NCBI GenBank assembly: GCA_963556195.1
Contig: OY744533.1
Span: 43,488,366-43,552,365, forward strand
DNA: 64,000 bases
Direction of reading: 5' to 3'
From: Sepiola atlantica
Lineage: Eukaryota; Mollusca; Cephalopoda; Sepiida; Sepiolidae
Below, piece by piece: positions 45,060-55,672 of the stretch. Each line of letters begins with the position of its first letter. Position 1 is the stretch's first letter. A program made the position numbers and the translations under genes. The notes under the pieces were generated by a model. That model saw nothing but the letters and a program-made list of their open reading frames with translations. It was not told where the DNA came from and did no database searches.

Positions 45060-45243
45060 AGTTTAGGAGACATTGGCAACGGGGTAAACGTCCGAAAGAG
45101 TTAAAAATTATAGTACTTTGGTACAAAAAAAAAAATTTAACCTTTCGTGGGACGTCCGAAAGATTTTAAAAAATAATATATTAGTAAAGAAGAAAAACGA
45201 ATGTAAAAAATACTCCCTGGCAATGCCGAATATGTACAGTTAG
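45060..45243 (+). repeat. Possible Helitron 3' end (degenerate)
   Basis: CTCCCTGGCAATGCCGAATA then TGTACAGTTAG followed by T resembles the terminal hairpin plus CTAG end of the window's Helitrons. An ACGTCCGAAAGA block is duplicated upstream (about 45088, 45150). Confidence 0.4.
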
Positions 45244-47489
45244 TTCTGACTAAAAGGGTATCTTTACTAGGGGTTACGTCGTTAACTTCTGCTAAAATGC
45301 ATACAGATACTGCTGTTGTTAGAGTATTGTCTGACCTAATGCCTGCCTTGGGCTGAGTAAGAAAGTAAATAACAAAATATCGGAAGTGGCTATCAGTTAG
45401 TTCGGCAGATCAATTCAGACTATATGCAGAAAGTGAATTATAGATGGGAATTTCCGTTGTTCACAAGTGAGTAGGCGTAACGTTCTCATAATTAGATAAT
45501 TCTGCACATAAAGTATACAAGTAGAAGACATGTGATCATGTAATTTTCACAATCGTCAGCAACGGTTGTCACCAGGGGAAATAGAAAGCAAAGATGTATG
45601 TGATAATCTCCCAAGTAAACCACTAGTTATGTAACATTGTTTTGGAAAAGTTACAATCAATATATGTTTCAAATTTAGAAAATTTGAAAGACTTTATATT
45701 TGTTAATTTCTAACGTTTGCTTCATTTTGAAGCTTCTTCAGGGTCTAAGATCAAAATGATGGTTCAAAATTTTATTAATGGAATTGTTCAAGTAACATCA
45801 AATTTTGTAAACGTGATGTAAAAATTCTTACGTCAAGTTAAACCATATTAATGCCTAAAAAGTGATTAGAAAACAAATAAAAAAGAATGTTAGTGTGTGG
45901 CATTTAATCAGTGGGAATCTGCTAAAGCTGGGTTAATTAAGGCTTTTTTTTTTTTATATATATATACATTTTAATCACAAAATACATGCTAAATATTCCT
46001 TAGTTTTGAGATTGGATAAGGTTTTGAAAAAAAACTCCATTTTAATTGTTCTAATTAGCTGTAATTTGCAATTAACTCGCCAAGTGATCACTCTCACCTG
46101 GTCTTATTGTATATAGTTTGACCTCCCCTCATCACTCTTATTTTATCCAGTGTCTATAAAACTAAAGATTGGAGAAGTCCATTATAAACCAAAGGAAATA
46201 TCAGCAAGTAGTAATACTATTAAACCGGTAGCTGGTAGAGGGAAGAGAGAGGAGATATATTAAACAGAAAGACTAATTTTGGACTTTGTCTTCTTTTTTT
46301 TTTCCTTTTTTAATTTTTTTTTTATATTTAACTTGCTTTGCAAAATCATTTTCCTGATTCAAACAATCTAATTTTAAACATTTTTTTTTTTTTTTTCAAA
46401 ATTGTACTGTGCGAAGTGAATGTATTTGTAATTTTATCGTTTCGGGGGGGGGGGGGGGATAAGTTGGGTTTCCACGAATGTTCTTGTGTATAATGCTACG
46501 ACCCCTACCCCCCACCCCCATTCCTTTTTTGCCTTCAATTTCCATCAGAATATCATCTATGATGAAAAAGAAAATATGGTAAGTTGTTCATCTCTGGACA
46601 CTTCTATTTTTATATTTCTGTGTTATCATCAGAAATAATCATCACTTTTGGTTTTTAAGTATTGATAAAAGAATGAGCTACCATCTTATCTCTCTTCTTA
46701 CCTTAAAAGTACTTGTCATCTAAATATATTTTAAAATAAATACAAGGAACATTTTAACTTTTTTGTTTTTATATATTGTAACAATATAAATAATTTTAAA
46801 ATAAATGATTTCCTTATTCAAAATTGTAACATGGAGATGTATTAAAATAAAAAGAATGCAAAATTGTTTAGAATTCTGTTTATGACGGTTTATTCGATTT
46901 TAGAATAATTCATTTTGAAATGAGTAAAATGTTAGTCAAACAACATTAGATTTTTTTTTTTCTTCAGTTACTTTTTGCATTTGATCTTTAGTGATCAGAC
47001 GATCTCACTTTTTCACATGGGTGTGAAAGATAACATACGTACGAATACGAAATGCCTTAGCATATTAGAGATATTCCTTTTTCTTTCTCTCACTCACTCG
47101 CACACGTCTGTCATTGTTTTTAAAAAAATAAAATGGTAAAATTGACAATGAAAACAGCTGAAATTTGTCGAAGTTACGTATATTTTGACATTTATACTTT
47201 CATATATTATTATTACCAAGCAAAAAAAAAAACTACCCGCCATCCAGCGGTTATTAATCTAGCCCATTACCGCAAATTCGAAATATTTTGGAACACTTGT
47301 TTCTTTGGGCAACCGTAATCCATGACCAAACATGAACCCACCGTGCCAATAGTGGAATGATTTTGTACATCTTGTATAGTCTGTTGGTGATGACTTTGCG
47401 TTTTTTTTTTGGGGGGGGGGGGGGTTGTCTTTCAGTTTATCGATACTTGGTGGCTGACTGGGACAACCTCAGATCTTTCATATCAGAAA
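45244..47489. other. 2.2-kb intergenic stretch
   Basis: No gene supported. 45700-45750 holds AACGTTTGCTTCATTTTGAAG then CTTCTTCAGGGTC, related in design to family P arms. Poly(G) is at 46444-46459 and 47410-47424. Confidence 0.5.
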
Positions 47490-50262
47490 TTCCAAAATGG
47501 GCACAAGTGCTCATCCTTGGTCTAATTTAACAAAATGGACTATCCTACTTTTGGCTAGAATCATCTCAGTTACCACAATACCACCATTCTACTTAAAATA
47601 TCCCCAAATTTATTTGAAATTCAAATTTTATATTTCATAAATATATTTAAATACAAATTTATTGGCAGTGGAGAGTGAGGCAACAAAAACTTGGGTAGTA
47701 AGACCCTCCCAACTCTTTCTAAATAAGACTGCTTACTGTTTTCTGGTTTGTTCAGAATCGAAAAAAAAAAAGCAGGGCAATCTTTAAATGGGGAATGGGA
47801 TCTAAATAGTGAAAAAAAAGAAAGAAATAGGGATGGAGTTTTAGGGAGTGGATAGTGTCCTTCCAAGATAAGTACAATTTAGGGGAGGCCGAGGGCAAAA
47901 AATAAAAGTGGGGGAGTGGGCATCTTGGAGTTCTATTACCAAGGGGTGAGATTCATTCACTCGACTAATTAAGAAGAGCTGTCCAAAGGGCTGGGGTTCG
48001 ATAGGACCAGAAACCATGCTCAGGCAGAGAACACATCCTCATACTTGACTCTTTTTTGTACACAAGCTCACAACTTTTATTCACCTTTTTTCGAATTCTG
48101 TTGAAGCTTGAAAAACCCAATCAGATCCTGACCGGAGAAAGATTCAACCCTTAGAGTTCCTCTCAGATGCATCGTTCATTCCACCATTCGCACTTTAATC
48201 AGGATCGCGAGAAACACCATTCATCTCTCCTTGTCCCACAATGGTCCGATGTTGATTAATGCGTTTAGCGACAGAAGATGCTAGGGATCAATACGAGCCA
48301 TCACTTTGTTAACATACACTTAGAACTGTTCGAATTCACGGCATCTGATCACGGCATGATCGAGCGTTTTTCTGCCTGCGTTTTGCAGCGAGGACATTCG
48401 AACGAGTCCGACATTTCTGAACTGGCTTTTATGACATTTAGGGATAACATGTTCCGGGCCAATCACCAGGTCAGAAAACTGAGTTGTTGAGATGACGTAC
48501 CTGGCACACAACTCAATTCTTCACCTACCCAAACCAGTTGAACAGATCCGAAGATGCACCCCCTCACTAATCCCCTGTGGGCCGAGAAGTTCAGAACTAT
48601 TTTCAGGAAAGATGCTCTTGGCTGCGGAGTTCCACTTTGATTCCTTTATCAAAGTTTGACTCTGGGAAAGTCAGTCTTTTTACATATCGATGACACGTCA
48701 AATTGAGCATCCCCAAGCCTCCCTCATATTGCGTTGAATACAAACCTGTCTGCGAACCCAGTGCCTCCCCTCATCCCAGAGAATGGAGGACAGCAGGCAC
48801 CGGAGTACGTTAGATAACACTCTGCAACTAGTTCGATATGATCTTGACCAAAATCTTGAACTATATGTTTAGTAGTTATGGATCTGCAATGTAATCTCTC
48901 TCTTGGTGACTTAACCCTGGATGGAACCCTGATATGACACCATCTGTCAGAAGCGGTACAAACATGTGTGACAGCCTCAAAAACAATTCGTACAGCAGAC
49001 CATCAAGTCTTTACAATTTGTTGTAGCCGTCATGCTTCAATGCAGCCAAGACCTTGCGGGCTGTAACGTTGTCTTCGCAACCAGCTGCTCTATCTGCATC
49101 AAGGTGGGGAGTCAGCCAAATAGTTGCCAAACTCCATGATGGGGAGATTGCACAGTTGTGTGAAGCGCTCCTAAATGCTTCCAAAATCACGAGTCAATTC
49201 TAAGGTGCGCCCATCCAAATGTTTGATTTTCCGAATGTATCTATCCGAGCCACACTGAGAATCAAACCTCTTTACACTCATCCGCGTCAGAGTTCACGTC
49301 TTCGTTGGATACTTTCCTTAGCTGAGCTCTAACTACTTGGCTTGCGTTGCAGGTCTTGCTTAGCTAGTTCTGTGCCTACAACACACACACACACCCCAAG
49401 CCACTGCCCAGGTTAGTTTCTCTTCTAAGTGCTTACCTAGTGCAATACATTGATTGTATCTGACTGAGAAGCTTCTGACCTTAGCTTTATGGCTAACCCA
49501 TCACTTACTCCCGTTACCCCCCCCCCCCCCCCCCCCCCGCTCTCACGCACACACACTAATTCCCGCTGGATAAGTTTTTTGTTGTTTTTTTAGCTTTTTA
49601 CGTAAGCCTCGTATCTCCAGCTAGGCAGTATTCAACTTCCAGTACTCGATTAGTTTAGGCTTATTTTTGAAGTTCAACCAGTCCATGACCAATTTATGGT
49701 CCGATTGGCCTATCCAATGGAACATAGGACACAATAAAAAGTCTGTTGCCTCTTCTAACTAGCATCCTGTCCAAATAATTATTCGGGTAGGAAGGGATGC
49801 TATTTGTCCGTGTCCACATCTCCGACTCTGGGTGATCACTTCGAAACCTGTCAACAAGATTGCATCTAGCCATCAAGTCAGACACACTACTCTCACACCT
49901 CTCTGATCCTCTAGTTCCCCCAACCTTGTCTATCTTGGGATCAAGGATGGCATTCACATCTCCCATTAAAATTACGCACTTCATATATGTGACAAATGCA
50001 TCTTAGCTCCGAAAAGAGACCCTCTCTTGAATGATGTTGAGCACATGAACCATGACGACCCTAAACTCAAAATCATTTTACGACAATATCCTCCTTATAT
50101 GTTGACTGTCACGGACAAGGTGCTTTTCACAAGCAAGGAGACACCATTCCCCCAAATTTCCATATGATAAGACATCAAAGTCTCTGGTCAGCACTTAACA
50201 ATCCCTATACGAATCGCAGCTACATCCACTCCCAGGGAAAAGTGATCTCTCCAGACGCAAAC
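47490..50262 (-). mobile_element. Tx1-like LINE, copy 2 (RT core deleted)
   Basis: Same element as 25570-29480, same strand. Shared: the 3' untranslated region (TACCACAATACCACC, GTGTCCTTCCAAGATAA, GGGCTGGGGT), the zinc-knuckle and SEFSDL-like C-terminal region (48250-48500), and the endonuclease end. Around 48800-48830 the sequence jumps directly from C-terminal text to the upstream LNTELRILAKIL region. About 830 bp holding motifs A-C are gone compared with copy 1. A C-run of ~25-30 bp at 49518-49548 and many frameshifts show strong decay. Confidence 0.8.
49690..50262 (-). pseudogene. Tx1-like LINE endonuclease fragment, copy 2
   Basis: Minus-strand text VILMGDVNAILDPKIDK (GDWN motif altered to GDVN), RCNLVDRFRSDHP and YLDRMLVRRG corresponds to the endonuclease of copy 1 at 28630-29175. 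Further upstream sequence to about 50262 still aligns (GCAAACTG, GATCTCTCC). The Trp-to-Val change, stops and the missing SDH segment indicate an inactive relic. Confidence 0.75.
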
Positions 50263-50378
50263 TGCTCTAGAGAGATTTTCATATTTCTTTGAGGTTATTA
50301 ATATCAAGTTTCAATCAATGAGCTCTGAGATGATTACCTGTAAGGTCCTGGTTGAATTGTCAGGGAATAACCCATAGA

Positions 50379-50424
50379 TATATATATAATATATATATAT
50401 ATATATTACATATATATGTATATA
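50379..50424. repeat. (TA)n tract bordering the hammerhead element
   Basis: Imperfect TA repeat. A matching (TA)n tract lies at 51072-51117 on the other side of the inverted element. Confidence 0.9.
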
Positions 50425-50457
50425 ATTTTATTTATTTTATACGTACATAAAAGTAAT

Positions 50458-50499
50458 CCATGGACACGTGTTTCTGGCTCACAGCCGTCATCAGCATGG
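50458..50499 (-). ncRNA. Hammerhead-ribozyme-like motif (minus)
   Basis: On the minus strand: stem I CCATG, CTGATGA, stem II GGC-TGTGA-GCC with one flanking C/A mismatch, GAAA, short stem III C-ACGT-G, GTC cleavage triplet, stem I CATGG. All invariant core positions of a type I hammerhead are present. The sequence is identical to the plus-strand copy at 50935-50976. Confidence 0.7.
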
Positions 50500-50862
50500 C
50501 TAACTTACACAGAGATTGATGTCTATAGTCCAGCGTTCTACCACTGGACCAAGACGCTCTGTCTAGAAATATGTACGATTTTTATCACCGAAATATTTAA
50601 TGTATTTTTATGTAATTATTTTTATTGGTGATTGTAGCGTTCGTTGTTTTGCTTACTATTATTTCGATTGCTTTACTTCCTAAGTGATTAAGATGCAGAA
50701 AATTGCATTATTAATCGCCCTTAACTTTACAGGACTCATTTTTCGTTAATATATATATTTTTATTTATTTTATACGTACATAAAAGTAATCCATGGACAC
50801 ATGTTTTTACATAAAAATACATTAAATATTTAGGTGATAAAAATCGTACATATTTCTAGACA

Positions 50863-50930
50863 GAGCGTCTCCGTCCAGTGGTAGAACGCTGGACTATAGA
50901 CATCAATATCGAAGGTTCGATCTCTGTAAG
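50863..50930 (+). repeat. tRNA-like head (A and B box)
   Basis: GTCCAGTGGTAGAACGC resembles an A box and GGTTCGATCTC is a good B box, 45 bp apart. Anticodon and acceptor stems do not pair, so this is not a functional tRNA. It would serve as an internal pol III promoter of the element. The inverted copy at 50513-50570 has lost the B box. Confidence 0.65.
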
Positions 50931-50934
50931 TTAG

Positions 50935-50976
50935 CCATGCTGATGACGGCTGTGAGCCAGAAACACGTGTCCATGG
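50935..50976 (+). ncRNA. Hammerhead-ribozyme-like motif (plus)
   Basis: CCATG (50935-50939) pairs with CATGG (50972-50976) as stem I. CTGATGA occupies 50940-50946, GGC/GCC 50948-50950/50956-50958 (loop TGTGA), GAAA 50960-50963, and GTC 50969-50971. Stem III is only two pairs with an ACGT loop. Such minimal stem III is known in metazoan hammerheads that work best as dimers. The C/A pair at 10.1/11.1, usually G-C, may weaken it. Confidence 0.7.
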
Positions 50977-51210
50977 ATTACTTTTATGTAATAATAAGCA
51001 AATAATAGTAAGCAAAATAACAACGAACGCTGCAATCACCAATAAAAATAAAAAATAATTACATAAAAATACATATATATATATATGTAATATATATATA
51101 TATATGTATATATATTAATTTTTACTATAGAAAAGTGGAGTGTTGTTTTTTTTTTTTATTCTTATATAGATTTATTATTTTATCATCGAATTTACATGCG
51201 TGTTTGTGTG

Positions 51211-51544
51211 TCGGCCTTTTGGTCGGGATCAAAGTGTAGTATCTGTTCCGATGGATACTACACCCTATAGACCGTTATCGTCTTGGCCTTCGGGGCTTGA
51301 TTTACGCCAGTCTATGGGTTTGTCCTGTGCAGTTCTAGGAGGTCCACCCTCCCAGGCTTTGCCTCCCCTCTTTGGGGAGGAGTAAGTTTATTGCTTACTG
51401 TCTGAGGCGCCCCTACCAGGGAATGCCGACGGAGCTGCCCAGGCATTTTTTGTAAGCCAGAGGGCTCACCTTCTCGGGCGCTGGCTTTTCAAATCCCACT
51501 TTCCCGACCTTGTGTCACATCTTACCTTGTGGGAGGAAGATAAA
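51211..51544 (+). mobile_element. U2-headed SINE, most complete copy
   Basis: The head starts TCGGCCTTTTGGTCGGGATC then AAAGTGTAGTATCTGTTCC, corresponding to U2 snRNA nucleotides ~9-45. GATGGATACTACACCC follows and is complementary to the branch-site region. Body blocks: GGTTTGTCCTGTGCAGTTCT, TTTGGGGAGGAGTAAGTTTA, GAGGCGCCCCTACCAGGGAA, GAGCTGCCCAGGC, GGGCGCTGGCTTTTCAAATC. The tail is CTTGTGGGAGGAAGATAAAT. No target duplication is clear. The 61-codon frame at 51200-51385 crosses the SINE and is not a gene. Confidence 0.88.
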
Positions 51545-53095
51545 TAATTACGTAGATAGCTAAGAGAGAAAGATGAGTGATTTGTTCAGTTAATTATAAA
51601 TGACATCATCTTTTTCTTAATTCAGCATCTATGACGTCATAAAGGATATCTTCAACCTGTTTTAATAGATGATGTCACCCCTTTGTGACCTTATAAAGGA
51701 TTTATCCGGTTTCTTCAAACATGAAGCAATGTCCAGTTTTAGTAGTATATAGATATAAATATTTTGTATGTGTCGCGTGTTTATCCGTCGCTCGATTTCT
51801 TATAAAAACAAAAACACTGATATCTGTACCTCTTATTCTCTAAATAATGGGTTACAGCATAGGTACATACCATTTGAATGCAGAATCAGAAATTTTACAT
51901 AATGCCAACTTCTATCAAAATTGCCTCAAAACTAGAAAAACGGTGAAATAAATTAATGAATTTTTGTTATGAATTGGTCCATGATTTCAAGTAATTTTTT
52001 CCATACAAAAATGTCACTTTTTAACCCCAAAATTCAGAGGTTTAAATTCTCATAACTTTTGAATCACTAGAGATATTTGCATAATTCAAAGAATTTTGAA
52101 GTCCATTTACTGGGCTTTGCAATTACTGCGATTAAATACAAATAGCCTAAAATAAAAATAAAAAATCAACTGGGAATGCTACTTTTCTTGGGTGTCCAGA
52201 GGGAGTCTGAGATGAAGGGTATCACCACCATTGGGTGATACCGCCCCTTCATTTTTTGCTCATTCGCTGTGGAGCTTGTGTTGCTGGTGGTGGAGACACT
52301 CTTTTGGAGAGTCACAAAATCCCCCATCACAGGGGGCATCACCACATTGGGTGATATTACCCCTGCTGCATAACTAAGCTAAAACAAGTTAAAATTATCT
52401 AACACCTACCAGTGTAACATCCAGCCAGTGTAATTCGTTTTTAAGAAAATTTTGAAATGTATTTCACTGATCCTTTCACAAAATCAAATTTATTCAGTTA
52501 CAAAGAAAATGGTGAGTAGGTTGAGTCAACTGATTTTACAGTTAGCTTGAAATGGTGAGAAAATAAAAAAAAGAAATAAATGGGAGGTAAATTCACTACA
52601 AATTTTCTATAAAATAAACAAACAACACCCTGTGCATCGTGTGTGTTTTTTTTGTTTGTTTTTTTAATTAAAAAATTAACATGCGTCCTTGGGGTGCCTA
52701 GATAAGATTTTGTGTTCTTTTTTTTTTTTTTTTTGCAGAGTCTGTAAACTAAATACTTGATTGATTCCAATCCCTGAAATTGTAAAAGGTCTGGCTCTGC
52801 CTCCTAAAGCAATGAATGGACTCAAACTCCACAGTCATAGTGGATAATAATAATAATAGTTTTTCAGTTGGCAAAGATAATTATTAAAGAAAAATCTTAC
52901 TTTGTCAGAAAAGACGCCTTCAAACCGACATTGTGTCTAACTTTGCCCTTGTAGGGAGACAAGTAAATAGGGACCCTTCTTCCAAATTTATCAGTATAAA
53001 CTTAAGCTGCATAAAAAAGGAAAATAATTTTTTTAAATTAAAAAAAATTTTTAGTTGATTTTCCTGATTCAATTCAAGAATGACATAATTAGTTA
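51545..53095. other. Intergenic with short duplicated hairpin
   Basis: GGTATCACCACCATTGGGTG then ATACC (52217-52242) and GGCATCACCACATTGGGTG then ATATTACC (52347-52373) are two copies of a small hairpin block ~130 bp apart. A TGACGTCAT/GATGTCAC-type block lies at 51630-51690. No gene is seen. Confidence 0.55.
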
Positions 53096-53290
53096 TGTCC
53101 AGGGCTGCGGAGTCTGAGAGAGTTGGAGGTTTTGACAGAAGTCAGGCGGACTCCTAAGAATGCTCGGAGTCGGAATTGGGATTTTTAATCTAACTCTGAT
53201 TATTACTAAATATTAGATTTATAAAATTTGGAGCCAGACGTTTTTGGAAATCTAGAAGTCAGCCGGACCTTATACCTTCCGCCTTCAGAA
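53096..53290 (-). repeat. GAGTCGGA-type dispersed repeat
   Basis: Read from the minus strand: CCGACTCCGAGCA ... CAGACTCCGCAGCCCTGGAC, the widespread GACTCC-rich repeat end. A relative with GGAGTCG and GACTCC blocks is at 61255-61395. Confidence 0.5.
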
Positions 53291-53489
53291 ACCTGGTTGA
53301 GTCCATCTTTTTTTTCTTCTAACATGCAAAGCTATTTTAAAAGTTGCACCTAAATAGAATTCAAGCTGCCAAATCAAACTTTGATTCTGACTAAGCAATC
53401 TTTGTTATTGTTGTACCATTGGCACTTCTCTAGAATTTGGTTAAAAAAATATGTATTCCAGTTAAGAGGACTGGTATTATGGAGACGCT

Positions 53490-54200
53490 CTTCAGTAATC
53501 ATCTAAAAATATAAATCTGCTTATGTTATTAATAAATTTTAAAACTGTAATTTTCAATACAAAAACTAGAAACCTTTGCTATTGCTCTATTTTGTCGTAA
53601 TTTAATGGGTGAGTGATCAGTCATTTCATTATTAGACATCGATTCTTTCTTTCGCTAATCTTCTTTTCAGCTTTAAATCAGTTTTTTTTTTATTTCCGTC
53701 AAATTACTACACACATCCAACTTTCTGTTCCGTTAGCTTAAGTTTCTGAAAATAAAAATTCTGCTTACGTTATTGATAAATGTTAAACTTCCACCACTGC
53801 TTAATCTATTTCGTCTTAATTAAATGAGTATGTGTTGACTTTCATATCATTTTTAAAGACGTCCGATTTTTTTTTTTTTTTTGTTTTTTTTTTAATTTAT
53901 TTATTTATTTTTTTATTATTATTATTAGATTAAAATCAAGATTCATTTCCTTCCAATTACTACAAACATCTGACTTTCTGTTCCGTTAGCTTAATTTTCT
54001 AAAATAAAATATCCAGCTTATGTGATAATTTTTTTAAATCACCATTGCTCGATCTTTTCATTGTAATTTCACCAGTTTTCCTTTGGTTACTTCAAATTTC
54101 TTAATCTAGCAGCAATTATCTGTTCCCTTCATATTACTGAACACAATTGACTTCTTTTTCTGTTAACTGAACTTTCTAAGTCCGGTTTGTTAGATTAAAA
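53490..54200 (+). repeat. Degenerate ~235-bp tandem repeat, 3-4 units
   Basis: AACTTTCTGTTCCGTTAGCT recurs at about 53720 and 53975, with a weaker copy at 54155 (TTTTTCTGTTAACTGAACTT). Around them AAATTACTACACACATCC and ATTCTGCTTACGTTATTGAT have counterparts at 53515 and 53955-54020. Copies differ by substitutions and a poly(T) insertion. Confidence 0.6.
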
Positions 54201-55024
54201 ACACTTCATTTTACACCGATAACAGAATACAATTAAAATGTAAATAACATATTGATACTGCTAAGCTGGCAATTTTTTGCCTGCCAACGTACGTAAACAT
54301 GATCATATTCTGGACGATTGCAACACAGAATTAATTCAACACTTACTACTAATAAATCATTAATTTGAAAGTCTGACATTCTACAACCTATATTAAATTT
54401 TTTTTTTCCCTGTATTTTACATAATTGGTAAGAATTAGGACCACGGCATAATCCGTTGACACACCGGAACTTAAGCGACGTTGAAATTGGTCAGTACTAA
54501 AATGGATGACCATTTGGAAATATCAGGTGCTTCGTGTTCTCCACTTATTTCGACATTGTTTCCAGTCATCCTGGACTTCTCCTTGTCACTGGAATCAAGC
54601 AGTACTGATGCAGGAGAGGTGTGGTTGGGATTACGCAACCTTTGCTTTACAATTGCAACCACCCTTACAGAGGGTATCCATTGTCTCAAAACTGAACGGA
54701 GGCCATAAGGACCAAGGGTGATGCAGTGTAAACAATAAATCCCATTCTAAGACTCTTATTATTTATACACTTCATAGTTAAAAGGAAATTTTAAGGTACT
54801 TCTGCAATTCCATTTTAATCTTTGCATGGCACATCCCAAAGATTTAAGATTTATAATCATCTCATTTTTGATGGGCAGTGCGAGGCAAACATTAAAGTTT
54901 AAATACTCTCAGATCTTTGGACAGCTAGTTATAAAATTGTGGTAGGTCTGATGAATATAAATAGTTTAAGTGATTATATTAATATACTAGCAAATATGTG
55001 CTCCAACTGGTCGCATATTTTTGC
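54201..55024. other. Intergenic; GC-richer patch unassigned
   Basis: 54470-54720 is open on both strands for ~75 codons and is less AT-rich than its flanks. The translations match no family I know. It may be part of an old repeat or an exon relic. There are no splice or start features I would trust. Confidence 0.4.
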
Positions 55025-55545
55025 TAGTCTGGTAGGATAATATCATGCTGAACGGACATACACTATACTGGCCCCTAAAGGAGATAATGACTGAGAACAT
55101 AGTATCATGACGACCTGCCACCCTCGAAAAAAGGAAAAGTTAATGCCTGGAAGGATATTATAACGGAACAGATAGTATGCTAATCCCCCCCCCCACCACC
55201 ACCACCAAAAAAAAAACATGAGATGGAAGGATGGTATCATGAGGAACGAACATATACTATAATACCTGGGAGGGTCGCCCCCATAAAAGGAGGAGGTAAT
55301 GCCTGTGTATGGTATCATGGAAACAGAACATATATGACACTACCCCACTCTCACCCCAAAAAGAGAAGGTAGTCCCTGGGAAAATGGTCTCATGACACCA
55401 AAACAGATACTACATTACCCCCTCCCCAAAGGAGGATGTAATATCTGGGAGGATTACCTCCACCCTCTTAAAAAGGATGAGGTAATTCCTGGGAGGACGG
55501 TCTTATAACAGAACAGATACTACACTACTCACCCCCCCATTAAAA
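55025..55545 (-). repeat. ~85-bp tandem array resembling U2 5' half (antisense)
   Basis: About six degenerate units, each with GGTATCATGA (or similar), then GAACAGATACTACACTA-like text, a C/A-rich spacer, GGAGGAGGTAATGCCTGGGA. On the minus strand a unit reads GTGTAGTATCTGTTCTG, then ATGATACC and CCTCCCAGG, the order of U2 snRNA's branch-site region and stem II (TGATACGTCCTC). The U2-like segment of the last unit (55510-55526) is nearly exact. Earlier units diverge. A sense U2 fragment follows 82 bp later. Confidence 0.6.
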
Positions 55546-55626
55546 GATAATACAATAATATATTAAATCTTTTTTTTTTTTTTCTCATTCATTTAAAAAT
55601 GCCTAGCCATAAAAAACATTTTTATG

Positions 55627-55672
55627 GTTATTTGGCCTTTTGACTGAGATTAAAGTGTAGTATCTGTTCTCA
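55627..55672 (+). repeat. U2 snRNA 5' fragment
   Basis: TTTGGCCTTTTGACTGAGAT then TAAAGTGTAGTATCTGTTCT is closer to genuine U2 (nucleotides ~10-46) than the SINE heads. The match stops after TGTTCT. It is a U2 pseudogene fragment or a very short SINE. Confidence 0.8.

Larger units (their letters stand above)
50425..51070. mobile_element. Inverted, partly tandem tRNA-head + hammerhead element
   Basis: Two copies of a short unit face each other. On the minus strand the order is: hammerhead end (50799-50785), ACGTATAAAATAAATAAAA, ~85 bp of spacer, block A (AATAATAGTAAGC ... ACATAAAAATAC), block B (ATTAAATATTTCGGTG, tRNA-like part, hammerhead, ATTACTTTTATGT), then ACGTATAAAATAAATAAAA again. Cleavage site to cleavage site is 333 nt (50795 to 50463). 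On the plus strand, block B (50821-50990) is followed directly by block A (50991-51062). Such circular order (A-B versus B-A) is what multimers of a self-cleaving unit give. It has no coding sequence. Confidence 0.7.

Noticed and set aside
50863..50930. Functional tRNA gene
   Set aside because: The B box is good, but acceptor and anticodon stems do not pair and the same block is rearranged in the inverted copy. It is a promoter-like head of a repeat.
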